From positions 1-48,361 of the forward strand of contig CAZDEE010000011.1 of assembly GCA_964504595.1 (NCBI GenBank): a stretch of 48,361 nt of DNA, written 5' to 3'. The DNA is from CAG-826 sp964504595. GTDB taxonomy: Bacteria; Bacillota_I; Bacilli_A; RFN20; CAG-826. Positions 16,875-25,616 of the stretch are shown here, piece after piece. A program made the translations under genes and the position numbers. The notes beneath the pieces were generated by a model. The model was given only the letters and a program-made list of their open reading frames with translations, ran no database searches and was not told the origin of the DNA. Each line of letters begins with the position of its first letter. Position 1 is the first letter of the stretch.

Positions 16875-19800
16875 ATGTTTGATGTTAAACGTTTAGCGGC
16901 AATTCAAGTAGGTCTTGCTTCTCCAGAACAAATTCGTTCATGGTCTCATGGTGAGGTTAAAAAACCTGAGACCATCAACTATCGTTCTCAAAAGCCAGAA
17001 CCAGATGGTCTTTGTTGTGAAAGAATATTTGGTCCTGCGAAAGATTTTGAATGTCACTGTGGTAAATATAAGAAAATTCGCTTTCAAGGTATCACATGTG
17101 AAAAATGTGGTGTTGAAGTTATTTCCAAGGAAGTCCGTCGTGAAAGAATGGGACATATTGAACTTGCTTCTCCATGTACACATATTTGGTATTTAAAAGG
17201 TATTCCTTCAAGAATTGGATTGATTTTAGCTATTCCACCAAAACAACTTGAAGAAGTAGTTTATTTTGCAGCACATATTTGTTTAAATCCAGGAACTTCT
17301 ACAGTTCTTCAATATCGTGGATTTTTAGATGAAAAAACAGCACGTCAAGAATTTATTGCGGCAATTAGAGAGTTCCAACCTCAAATTCCACAAGATTCCT
17401 ATGATTATTCCCGCTGTGAAGAGTATATTTCGAAGATGGAAAGACCAAGTGAAACCTTTGATTTCTACACAATTTCATCATTCATTTCAAAATACACCGG
17501 TGCTGAATTTGGCGAAGGTGCAGAAGCAATTAAACGATTATTGCAAGAAGTTGATTTAGATAAAGAATTAGCAGATCTTACAACAGAATTAAAAGGAATT
17601 CAAGGTAAAAAGAACCAAAGAAGAATTCAATTAATTAAGCGTTTAGAAGCTATTAATGCTTTCCGTTTAAGTAACAATAAACCTGAATGGATGGTCTTAG
17701 ATGTAATTCCTGTTATTCCACCAGATTTACGTCCGATGCTTCCTCTTGATGGAGGCCGTTTCGCTACTGCTGATTTAAATGATCTCTATCGTCGTGTTAT
17801 TACTCGTAATGCACGTTTAAAGAAATTAATTGATATGAATGCTCCATCAGTTATCTTGATGAATGAAAAACGTATGCTTCAAGAAGCTGTTGATGCATTA
17901 ATTGATAATGGTCGTCGTAATAAACCTGTTCAAGGAGCAGGCGGAAGACCACTTAAATCATTATCTAGTGCCTTAAAAGGTAAACAAGGACGTTTCCGTC
18001 AAAACTTACTTGGTAAACGTGTTGACTATTCCGGTCGTTCTGTTATTGCAGTTGGACCAGATTTAAAGATGTATCAATGTGGTTTACCACGTGAAATGGC
18101 AATTCAATTATTACGTCCTTACATTGCTTCTTTATTAATTAAAAGAGGCTTTGCAACCGCACATAAACAAGCGGATAAAATAATTGATCGTTATGAAGAA
18201 TGTGTTTTCGATATTGTCGAAGAAATTATCGGACAACACCCAGTGTTATTAAACCGTGCTCCTACATTACATAGATTAGGTATTCAAGCATTCCAACCAA
18301 AGCTTGTTGATGGAAGAGCAATCCGTTTACACCCACTTGTTTGTACCGGATTTAACGCTGACTTCGACGGTGACCAAATGGCGGTTCACGTTCCACTTTC
18401 TAAAGCTGCTCAAGAAGAAGCATTACATTTGATGCTTGCTTCAAATAATATCTTAGGTCCAAAAGATGGAAAACCAATCGTTACTCCATCTCAAGACATG
18501 GTCTTAGGTAACTATTATTTAACTCTTGAATCTAATAAAAATGATTTCTTAGCTAAAGCAGAAGAATGTCGTGGACGTGAAGACTTTGAAGAAGCAGAAC
18601 GTTATGAAATGTATGCTGCTAGTGAAGGAAAAGTATTCCGTAACAGAGATGAAGTTATGTTAGCTTATCAAACAAAGCAAATACATTTGCATAACCGTAT
18701 TGCTATTCCAGGTCATGCTTTAGGTAAAACTAAATTTACTGATGAAATGAACAACAGCTATTTAATTACAACTGTTGGTAAAGTTATTTTCAATAGTATT
18801 TATCCTAATGATTTCCCATATTTAAATGATATAAGTAAAGAAAATCTTTTAGGTGATTTAGATAGATTCTTTGTTCCAAAAGGTACAAATATTCGTGAAT
18901 ATATCAGCAATCTCCCTATTCTTGAACCATTTGGTAAAAAACAATTAGGATTAATCATTAATGAAATATTCCGTCGTTATGGAACAAGTAAGACTTCTGT
19001 AGTACTTGATAAAATGAAAGATCAAGGTTTTGCTTATTCTACAATCGCTGGTATTACTGTTTCTATCGCTGATATGACAATCATCGAAGGAAAAGAAGAA
19101 TTAATTGCTGAAGGTGATCGCAAAGTCGATGAAATTAATAAGCTTTATCGTAAAGGTTTATTAACAGATAAAGAACGTTATGAACACGTTGTTGCCGTTT
19201 GGGGTGATCGTGAAACAGGCGTTTTAAAACAAGTTGAAAAATTATTAAAAGTTAAGATGGCTAAAGAGACAAGAAATCCAATGTTTATGATGAGTGCTTC
19301 CGGTGCTCGTGGTAATACATCGAACTTCTTACAATTAGTTGGTATGCGTGGCTTGATGGCTAAGCCAACAGGTGAGCCAATTGAATTACCAATTAAGTCC
19401 TGTTTCCGTCAAGGTATGAACGTTAGTGAATTCTTTATTGCTACTCACGGTGCCCGTAAGGGTGGTGCGGATACAGCCTTAAAGACCGCTGACTCAGGAT
19501 ATTTAACAAGACGTTTAGTTGACATTTCTCAAGACGTTATCGTTCGTGAAGAGGATTGTCATACTGACCATGGATTTGTGGTTTCAGAAATTCGTGACAC
19601 ATCACAAGATGCAGTTATCGTTCCATTATTTGATCGCTTGGTTGGTCGTTACACAGTTCGCGATATTATTAATCCAACAACTGGTGAAGTAATTGTTCCA
19701 GGTAATTATTTAATGAGTGAAGATGATGCAAAACGTATTATTGATGCTGGTATTACACATGTTGAAATTCGTTCATTATTTGGTTGTGAAACTAAAGATG

Positions 19801-20729
19801 GTGTTTGTAAACATTGTTATGGACGTAACTTAGCGACTGGTGAATTAGTACAACTTGGTGAAGCAGTTGGTATTATGGCTGCTCAATCAATCGGTGAACC
19901 TGGTACACAATTAACCATGAGAACATTCCATACCGGTGGTGTTGCTGGTGGCGATATTACAATGGGTCTTCCACGTGTTCAAGAGTTATTTGAAGCTCGT
20001 ATTCCAAAAGGTGAAGCTGTTATTTCTGAAATTACTGGTGAAATTGATTCAATTACAGAAAATGGCGGACGTTATACCGTTGTAGTTAAAAATGATTTAG
20101 ATACAAAAGAATATATTACCAATTTTGGTGCTCGTTTAAGAGTTAAAGTTGGTCAACATATTAAAAATGGTGAAAAGATTACCGAAGGAACAATTTCTCC
20201 TAAGAAATTACTTGAAGTTTCTGATGTTACAGAAGTTCAAAAGTATATCTTAAAAGAAGTTCAAAAAGTTTATCGTTCACAAGGTATTGCTATTTCCGAT
20301 AAGCATATTGAAGTTATTGTTAAACAAATGCTTCGTAAATTTGCTATTGTTGATGGCGGAGATACTCCTTTACTTCCAGGTACTCGTGTTGATGTTGTTG
20401 AATTTACAAATCAAAACGAAAAAGCACTTCTTGAAGGTAAAAGACCTGCAGTTGCTCGTCCATTAGTATTAGGTATTACTAAGGCAGCATTAGAAACTGA
20501 ATCATTCTTATCTGCGGCATCATTCCAAGAAACCACACGTGTCTTAACAGATGCAGCAATTAGAGGTAAAACTGATGTTTTACACGGTTTAAAGGAAAAT
20601 GTCATTACTGGTAAATTAATTCCAGCAGGAACTGGTTTAAGAGATCCAGAGACTGAAGAGGAAATCTTAGAATCCTTCGATGTCGAGGAAACAATGAACG
20701 CAGTTAAAAATCAATATATAGAAAATTAA
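16875..20729 (+). CDS. rpoC: DNA-directed RNA polymerase subunit beta' (1284 aa)
   Basis: Catalytic subunit. N-terminal zinc ribbon CHCGKY...CEKCGVEV, active-site Mg loop NADFDGDQMAVHVPL, second zinc site CETKDGVCKHCYGRNLATG, trigger-loop region GEPGTQLTMRTFHTGG. No large lineage insertion is seen. TAGGAGGAG at the end of rpoB supplies its ribosome-binding site. Transcription ends at 20735-20760; rpsL does not follow directly as it does in most Firmicutes. Confidence 0.98.
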   Translation: MFDVKRLAAIQVGLASPEQIRSWSHGEVKKPETINYRSQKPEPDGLCCERIFGPAKDFECHCGKYKKIRFQGITCEKCGVEVISKEVRRERMGHIELASPCTHIWYLKGIPSRIGLILAIPPKQLEEVVYFAAHICLNPGTSTVLQYRGFLDEKTARQEFIAAIREFQPQIPQDSYDYSRCEEYISKMERPSETFDFYTISSFISKYTGAEFGEGAEAIKRLLQEVDLDKELADLTTELKGIQGKKNQRRIQLIKRLEAINAFRLSNNKPEWMVLDVIPVIPPDLRPMLPLDGGRFATADLNDLYRRVITRNARLKKLIDMNAPSVILMNEKRMLQEAVDALIDNGRRNKPVQGAGGRPLKSLSSALKGKQGRFRQNLLGKRVDYSGRSVIAVGPDLKMYQCGLPREMAIQLLRPYIASLLIKRGFATAHKQADKIIDRYEECVFDIVEEIIGQHPVLLNRAPTLHRLGIQAFQPKLVDGRAIRLHPLVCTGFNADFDGDQMAVHVPLSKAAQEEALHLMLASNNILGPKDGKPIVTPSQDMVLGNYYLTLESNKNDFLAKAEECRGREDFEEAERYEMYAASEGKVFRNRDEVMLAYQTKQIHLHNRIAIPGHALGKTKFTDEMNNSYLITTVGKVIFNSIYPNDFPYLNDISKENLLGDLDRFFVPKGTNIREYISNLPILEPFGKKQLGLIINEIFRRYGTSKTSVVLDKMKDQGFAYSTIAGITVSIADMTIIEGKEELIAEGDRKVDEINKLYRKGLLTDKERYEHVVAVWGDRETGVLKQVEKLLKVKMAKETRNPMFMMSASGARGNTSNFLQLVGMRGLMAKPTGEPIELPIKSCFRQGMNVSEFFIATHGARKGGADTALKTADSGYLTRRLVDISQDVIVREEDCHTDHGFVVSEIRDTSQDAVIVPLFDRLVGRYTVRDIINPTTGEVIVPGNYLMSEDDAKRIIDAGITHVEIRSLFGCETKDGVCKHCYGRNLATGELVQLGEAVGIMAAQSIGEPGTQLTMRTFHTGGVAGGDITMGLPRVQELFEARIPKGEAVISEITGEIDSITENGGRYTVVVKNDLDTKEYITNFGARLRVKVGQHIKNGEKITEGTISPKKLLEVSDVTEVQKYILKEVQKVYRSQGIAISDKHIEVIVKQMLRKFAIVDGGDTPLLPGTRVDVVEFTNQNEKALLEGKRPAVARPLVLGITKAALETESFLSAASFQETTRVLTDAAIRGKTDVLHGLKENVITGKLIPAGTGLRDPETEEEILESFDVEETMNAVKNQYIEN

Positions 20730-20734
20730 TATTA

Positions 20735-20760
20735 AGGGGCTAGATTATCTAGCCTCTTTT
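20735..20760 (+). terminator. intrinsic terminator after rpoC
   Basis: AGGGGCTAGA (20735-20744), TTA loop, TCTAGCCTCT (20748-20757), then T. One G-T pair in a 10-bp stem. Confidence 0.85.
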
Positions 20761-20849
20761 ATAAAAAATGTAATAATTATTAAAACAGATGTATTCTGAT
20801 ATATTTTAGAATTTTATATTTAGATGTGTAAAAAATAATTATGGCATTT

Positions 20850-20872
20850 ATATTATATCAATGATATAATAT
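20850..20872 (+). promoter_or_regulatory. extended -10 promoter inside a 23-bp palindrome
   Basis: TGATATAAT (20862-20870) is an extended -10 box ahead of the first M6 protease gene; the -35 (TGGCAT, 20842-20847) is poor. The -10 lies in ATATTATATCA-A-TGATATAATAT, a perfect 11-bp inverted repeat, which may be an operator. Confidence 0.5.
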
Positions 20873-20933
20873 TTGAAACTATATTCGTTATGAAATAGTG
20901 GACAAATTTAGAGATTAAAAGGAGGATGTTTCA

Positions 20934-22592
20934 ATGAAAAAAATAAATTTTTTATTTTCTGCAGCAATGTTAATTACTGTTTTAGTTGGATGTGGCGGTA
21001 ATAATAATCCAACAAATACACCAAGTACTCAACCTTCAAGTACAACACAACCAGGAACAACAAATACTGTAAAAAACTGGCCAGAAGGTTTTATACAAGA
21101 TAGTGGTGTTGGCGGAAAAAATTATAAGCAAGTTAATTCTCAAGAAATGAGTGTTTTACTCTCTGATGAATTAGAGCAAGAAGGTACAATCTGTTTAAGC
21201 TCAACAGGTACACAAAATATTTTAGTTATTCCAGTTGAATTCTCTGACTATACTGCAGATTCAATTCCTGTTGGCAGAGATCAAGCTTTACAAGATATTC
21301 ACTATGCATTTAATGGTAAAAGTGAAGAAACTGGTTGGGAATCATTAAGTAGCTTCTATGAAAAATCAAGTTATGGTAATTTAAAATTAAATTGTTTTGT
21401 TACTTCCGAATGGTATATGTGTGATAAATCTGTTAAGGAATTACTTGAATATTGGAAAGATCTTTCATGGAGCCAAGGTGGTAATAATGGTTATAATTCA
21501 TCATGGTATTGGTTAAGAGGTGCAGTTGAATGGTATCGTGAAAATTGGGAAGAAAAAGGATGGCCTGATATAGCAAACTTCGATCAAGATAAAGATGGAA
21601 GATTAGATGGTGTTTGGCTTGTTAATAGTGCGGCTATTATGGCTCAAAACTCACATGATTTCTGGGCTTATACATATTGGGATTATAACAACCCATATGT
21701 TAATAGTAATAATGGAAATTACAATCCAGATCACCCAGTAGCACATGCTTATGTAAGTGCGGGTTATAACTTCTTATTAAATGGTGGTTATGCTGACGCA
21801 AATGGTACAAAGTTAATGGACTGTCATACTGTAATTCATGAAACAGGACACTTATTAGGCCTTCCAGATTACTATACTTATGATGATGGTAAATGGGGCC
21901 CAGCTGGTGGATGCGACATGATGGATAATAACGTTGGAGACCATAATGCTTTCTCAAAAATTCTTTATGGTTGGACTTCACCTTATATTGTTGAAGGTGA
22001 TGCCGAAATTACAATTCGTCCATTTGAATCAAGTGGAGATTGTATTATTGTAAAGAATGATTGGAACGGACATGGATTTGATGAATATTTAATCTTAGAA
22101 TATTATACACCTACCGGTTTAAATGAATTGGATTCAAAATCACAATATATGGGTTCTTATCCAAAATTACCAACCGCAAGTGGAATTAAGATTTATCATG
22201 TTGATGCTCGTTTAGCGGTATTTGATGTTAATAAACAAAATAACTCAAATAATACCCCTGCTGATGCATTTATTAGATATACTGATGAAATCGGACCATC
22301 TGTGGAAAATGGTAAAAAAGTTGCAACTACAATGGCACACTCAAATACAAGCTCAAGAAGTGTTAATAAAGCGTATTATTTACTCCATTTATTAGAAGCA
22401 ACAGGACGTAATTCATTTAAAGATGGCGGTAAATTTATGTCTAACTCAACTTTATTCAAAGCTGGTTCATATTTTGGATATAAGATTTTTGAAGGATTTG
22501 GATTTAATGATGGTAGTTCATTAGATTACGTTATCAATGTTAAATCCATTACCGAAGATGGCGCAACAATCGTCTTTAACGCCAAAAAGTAA
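20934..22592 (+). CDS. M6-family metalloprotease lipoprotein, copy 1 (552 aa)
   Basis: Secreted, membrane-anchored zinc protease related to immune inhibitor A. Signal peptide with lipobox LVGC (Cys about 20), then a Thr/Ser/Pro/Asn linker (NPTNTPSTQPSSTTQPG). The catalytic domain has LVIPVEFSD, an EF-hand-like loop DQDKDGRLD (from 217, probable Ca2+ site) and the zinc motif HETGHLLGLPDYY (H302, E303, H306), followed by DMMDNN and GDHNAFSKILYGW. AGGAGG precedes the ATG. It is followed by its own terminator and a divergent second copy. Substrate unknown; peptide acquisition or host-protein cleavage are possibilities. Confidence 0.85.
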   Translation: MKKINFLFSAAMLITVLVGCGGNNNPTNTPSTQPSSTTQPGTTNTVKNWPEGFIQDSGVGGKNYKQVNSQEMSVLLSDELEQEGTICLSSTGTQNILVIPVEFSDYTADSIPVGRDQALQDIHYAFNGKSEETGWESLSSFYEKSSYGNLKLNCFVTSEWYMCDKSVKELLEYWKDLSWSQGGNNGYNSSWYWLRGAVEWYRENWEEKGWPDIANFDQDKDGRLDGVWLVNSAAIMAQNSHDFWAYTYWDYNNPYVNSNNGNYNPDHPVAHAYVSAGYNFLLNGGYADANGTKLMDCHTVIHETGHLLGLPDYYTYDDGKWGPAGGCDMMDNNVGDHNAFSKILYGWTSPYIVEGDAEITIRPFESSGDCIIVKNDWNGHGFDEYLILEYYTPTGLNELDSKSQYMGSYPKLPTASGIKIYHVDARLAVFDVNKQNNSNNTPADAFIRYTDEIGPSVENGKKVATTMAHSNTSSRSVNKAYYLLHLLEATGRNSFKDGGKFMSNSTLFKAGSYFGYKIFEGFGFNDGSSLDYVINVKSITEDGATIVFNAKK

Positions 22593-22603
22593 TTTGATTT
22601 GAA

Positions 22604-22629
22604 AAGTCACTTTTAAAGTGACTTTTTTT
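22604..22629 (+). terminator. intrinsic terminator after M6 protease 1
   Basis: AAGTCACTT and AAGTGACTT arms (22604-22624) followed by seven T. Confidence 0.8.
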
Positions 22630-22657
22630 GTATTCTTATATAAATAGATGTTATAAT
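22628..22657 (+). promoter_or_regulatory. probable promoter of M6 protease 2
   Basis: TATAAT at 22652-22657 with a weak TTGTAT (22628-22633), 18-base spacer. AAGGAGG and the ATG follow within 30 bases. Confidence 0.5.
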
Positions 22658-22685
22658 TTTATAAAAGGAAGAAGGAGGAAAAAAG

Positions 22686-24185
22686 ATGAAAAAAATATTG
22701 TTATTTATTTTCATGTTTTTTATTGTAATTAATATTACGTCTTGTATTAATTTTTCAGAGCCTTCACTTCCTTTAGAAACTCATATTGATTATGAAGGCG
22801 AAGGGTATTATCGAAAAAAAGATTATACTGAAAGCTATGAAAATATATATCATCAAGAACCAAAATGCTTGGATTATTCAATATATAAAGATATTTATTA
22901 TAGATATCATTATCTTAATTCCCAAGGAAATCAAAAAATACTTGTAATTCCGGTTGAGTTTAGCGATTTTCCTTCTTCAAAATTAAAAGGTGGAGAGGAA
23001 GGTTCACTTAAATATATAGAAAAAGCTTTTTTTGGAAAATCTAAAGATACTTTTTTTGAATCAGTATCAAGTTATTATTATAAATCAAGTTATGGACATT
23101 TAACTCTTGAAGGAAAGGTTTCTGCATGGTTTAAAACTAATAAAACTGTTGAGGAAATGAAAAAAGAATCTGTGTACAGTATTAAAAGTCAACATGTTTT
23201 GCAAGAGGCGATTAAATGGTATAACGATAATTATGATGATATAGAAGATTTTGATCAAGATAAAGATGGTTATATTGATGCTGTATGGCTTATTTATAGT
23301 GCACCTCAAGTTAATGGTGATGATTTTCTATGGGCTCATACATATAGTGATTATTCTCATAATTATAGTTTTACTCCAATGGCGTCAGTATATTCTTGGG
23401 CTAGCTATAATTTCTTGTTTTATCAAAAGACTTCAGTTCCAGAAACTCATGTTTTAATTCATGAAACGGGACATTTGTTTGGATTGAAAGATTATTATTC
23501 TACTGATAATAGTGATAAATACGCTCCAACAGCATATTTTGATATGATGGACACTAATATTGGAGATCATAATGCTTTTTCAAAAATGCTTTTAAATTGG
23601 ACAACTCCTTATGTTGTTACCGATGAATGTGAAATTACAATTAATTCATTTACTGAATCTGGAGAATGTATATTGATTTCTCCTTCATGGAATGGAAATC
23701 CAATGGATGAATATTTATTGTTAGAGTACTATACACCTACATTTCTTCAAAAAGCCGATTCAAAAACTAATTGGGAATATAAAAATTTATCTTCTAGTGG
23801 ATTAAGAGTATATCACGTTGATGCTAGAATAGGTTATGTTACTAATTTTGGTAGTCGAATGGCGGGATATTTAGGTGTGGATGAGGTTGAGGATATTCAT
23901 TTATATCATTTGGATTTTGCAAATACAAATACAACTTCTAGTACTATGCATAATAATGGAAAACCAAATTATTTATTAAAATTATTAAGAGCAAATAATT
24001 ATGAAAAAGAGGGAGCTCCTGCAGATAATGATTTGCTGTTTAAAGTTGGTGATAATTTTAGTGATAGAATTAACTTTAGTGAAAATCCATTCACTTTTAA
24101 TTCTTTTGATACGATACCTTTTACTTTTGAAATAACTAAAATGACAAGTAAAAATATTACAATTAAGTTTATAAAGAGTAAATAA
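22686..24185 (+). CDS. M6-family metalloprotease lipoprotein, copy 2 (499 aa)
   Basis: Tandem paralogue of the preceding gene. Signal peptide MKKILLFIFMFFIVINITSC with lipobox ITSC, without the Thr/Ser linker of copy 1. It keeps ILVIPVEFSDF, the Ca-type loop DQDKDGYID (from 190), HETGHLFGLKDYY (H259, E260, H263), DMMDTN and GDHNAFSKMLLNW. All catalytic residues are present, so both copies should be active. The proteins are clearly diverged outside the core, so the duplication is not recent. No clear terminator follows before 24229. Confidence 0.83.
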   Translation: MKKILLFIFMFFIVINITSCINFSEPSLPLETHIDYEGEGYYRKKDYTESYENIYHQEPKCLDYSIYKDIYYRYHYLNSQGNQKILVIPVEFSDFPSSKLKGGEEGSLKYIEKAFFGKSKDTFFESVSSYYYKSSYGHLTLEGKVSAWFKTNKTVEEMKKESVYSIKSQHVLQEAIKWYNDNYDDIEDFDQDKDGYIDAVWLIYSAPQVNGDDFLWAHTYSDYSHNYSFTPMASVYSWASYNFLFYQKTSVPETHVLIHETGHLFGLKDYYSTDNSDKYAPTAYFDMMDTNIGDHNAFSKMLLNWTTPYVVTDECEITINSFTESGECILISPSWNGNPMDEYLLLEYYTPTFLQKADSKTNWEYKNLSSSGLRVYHVDARIGYVTNFGSRMAGYLGVDEVEDIHLYHLDFANTNTTSSTMHNNGKPNYLLKLLRANNYEKEGAPADNDLLFKVGDNFSDRINFSENPFTFNSFDTIPFTFEITKMTSKNITIKFIKSK

Positions 24186-24228
24186 CAATGTTGTTTAATT
24201 ATTATTATTTATATATTTTTATACGTTA

Positions 24229-24257
24229 TTGAAATAGATATATACATTTGCTATCCT
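24229..24257 (+). promoter_or_regulatory. promoter of the 319-aa membrane protein
   Basis: TTGAAA (24229-24234), 17-base spacer, TATCCT (24252-24257). The predicted transcript would start only about 20 bases before the GTG codon. Confidence 0.55.
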
Positions 24258-24282
24258 TTTTTTATGGATGATATGAATTATT

Positions 24283-25242
24283 GTGAATAAAGATGCTCAA
24301 AATTTTATTTATATTTATGATTTAAAGCTGATTAGTAAAACATTATTTTATGGAAAAATAAAAAATTACGAAGTTAACTTATATTTTTCTTTGTTTGATG
24401 CGAAATCACCATTACGTTTATCGTTTACATGTATTTTAGATAATTTAACAAAAGAAATACTTAGTAATTATATTTCTAATTGTAAAAATAAGATGACTCA
24501 TATTGAGTTTAATTCTTTTGGATTTGTTATTTTGACTAATGGATTTACTGTAAAAAAAGCAATTAATGATCTTTATAAAGTTATCGATGATGTTGTTGCT
24601 ATATTGATAGAAAATAAAGTACCTGGCATTGGATATTGTCCTTTTACATCTATTGAAATTAATGATGAAAACAGTTGTTATATTAATAAAGATGGTTATA
24701 AATTAAGAGTTAGCAATGGATATGCAGAAACTTATAAAAATAACGTTAAAGAAGCCAAAAGCAATTTAGATGCGCAGCCGAAAAATTATTTAAAAGGCTT
24801 TTATGGAGCATTAATTGGAGCTTTAGCAGGCGCGATATTATCAGTTGTTTTAGCGTTATTAGGATTAGTATCTGCATGGTGTTCCATTATTGCGGTTTTC
24901 CTAAGTTATTTTCTTTATAAAAAGTTTGGCGGTAAATCTGATTACATGATGATTATAATTATCGCTCTTACCACAATTTCGATGATGCTTTTATCAATGT
25001 TTATAGTTTATATTATAAATGCGGACACAATTATGACTAATTCACCAGGATTTACTGAAAGTGGCTTTGAAGCATTTAATTATTTAATGAATTATGATCA
25101 TCCAATAACTGAAAATTCAACGATGACATTTAAAAATCAATTTACATACGATATGGTATTAACTGGTGTATATTCACTTCTTGGAACTGCGGTTGCTTCT
25201 ATTGATGTTATACGCCGTATGAGAAGTGAAAGATTAAGATAA
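24283..25242 (+). CDS. hypothetical membrane protein (319 aa)
   Basis: Not recognised. The first 165 residues look cytoplasmic or peripheral and include two cysteines 13 apart (C119, C132, in GYCPFTSIEI...SCYI) and the region KDGYKLRVSNGYAETYKNN. Then come a Gly/Ala-rich helix (about 172-193, GALIGALAGAILSVVLALLG), another at 194-212, one at 222-246, an outside stretch and a last helix (about 281-303). It ends in basic residues RRMRSERLR. The start is GTG with only a poor GGATG ribosome-binding site. It has its own promoter and terminator, so it is monocistronic. Confidence 0.65.
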   Translation: MNKDAQNFIYIYDLKLISKTLFYGKIKNYEVNLYFSLFDAKSPLRLSFTCILDNLTKEILSNYISNCKNKMTHIEFNSFGFVILTNGFTVKKAINDLYKVIDDVVAILIENKVPGIGYCPFTSIEINDENSCYINKDGYKLRVSNGYAETYKNNVKEAKSNLDAQPKNYLKGFYGALIGALAGAILSVVLALLGLVSAWCSIIAVFLSYFLYKKFGGKSDYMMIIIIALTTISMMLLSMFIVYIINADTIMTNSPGFTESGFEAFNYLMNYDHPITENSTMTFKNQFTYDMVLTGVYSLLGTAVASIDVIRRMRSERLR

Positions 25243-25308
25243 ATAGAAAATAAATACTAATTTTATAAAAATAGAATAGAATTGATAGTTTTATATAAAA
25301 TGTTAAGA

Positions 25309-25363
25309 CTCTTTAAAATCTAGGGTGGTGCATCCTTATAGGACATCACCTTTTTTTAAAGAG
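25309..25363 (+). terminator. long nested terminator hairpin
   Basis: Outer arms CTCTTTAAAA (25309-25318)/TTTTAAAGAG (25354-25363); inner arms GGTGGTG (25324-25330)/CATCACC (25344-25350) followed by seven T, which themselves form part of the outer stem. The inner stem plus T run is a good terminator for the upstream gene; the outer stem gives an alternative fold. Confidence 0.75.
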
Positions 25364-25481
25364 CCTTTTTAAATTGAAATAATTATGCATATATTTTGAT
25401 TCAAGTTTTATAATTTGAAGAATTTTTTTAAGATGTTTTGTTTTTATATCTTTAAGTTAAAATTGAAAAATTATAAAAATA
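25364..25481 (+). other. AT-rich spacer without visible feature
   Basis: Part of the 374-base gap 25243-25616. The gap holds the terminator at 25309-25363 and the promoter and leader at 25482-25585; in this middle part I see no gene, repeat or structured element. Confidence 0.5.
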
Positions 25482-25510
25482 TTGCCATTTTAAATTGAAA
25501 ATATTATAAT
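25482..25510 (+). promoter_or_regulatory. promoter of the cre-controlled ABC importer
   Basis: TTGCCA (25482-25487), 17-base spacer, consensus TATAAT (25505-25510). Strong match; the transcript would start about 25517, giving a leader of about 100 bases. Confidence 0.8.
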
Positions 25511-25520
25511 ACTTACATAA

Positions 25521-25585
25521 GTGATTTGGTTTTTCAAATATTTTTTTAAGCGCAATGAAAGCGCTAACACGAAGAAACAAATCAC
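25521..25585 (+). promoter_or_regulatory. structured 5' UTR of the importer operon
   Basis: A long stem begins at the predicted transcript start: 25521-25535 pairs with 25571-25585 over 15 positions with one G-A mismatch and one T-G pair (GTGATTTG outermost with CAAATCAC). The enclosed loop holds a second hairpin AGCGC-AATGAAA-GCGCT (25549-25565). It is not followed by T and ends 18 bases before the ribosome-binding site. Its role is unknown: mRNA stabiliser, protein-binding or ligand-binding RNA. Confidence 0.6.
25555..25569 (+). promoter_or_regulatory. catabolite-responsive element (cre)
   Basis: ATGAAAGCGCTAACA matches the CcpA consensus TGWAANCGNTNWCA at every position. It lies about 40 bases downstream of the predicted transcription start, where CcpA acts as a roadblock. 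It implies carbon-catabolite repression of the importer and so a carbon-source-related substrate (inference). Confidence 0.7.
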
Positions 25586-25616
25586 TATAATTTTTTCATT
25601 AACGGAGGAAATAAAA

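Noticed and set aside
25321..25357. T-box-like string AGGGTGGT followed by a terminator
   Set aside because: The T-box continues with ACCGCG, which is absent, and only about 65 bases lie upstream, too few for the specifier stem. The string simply forms the left arm of the terminator.
25517..25616. TPP or other known riboswitch in the importer leader
   Set aside because: The roughly 65-base fold has none of the conserved TPP blocks (for example CTGAGA) and no terminator; I describe it only as a structured UTR.
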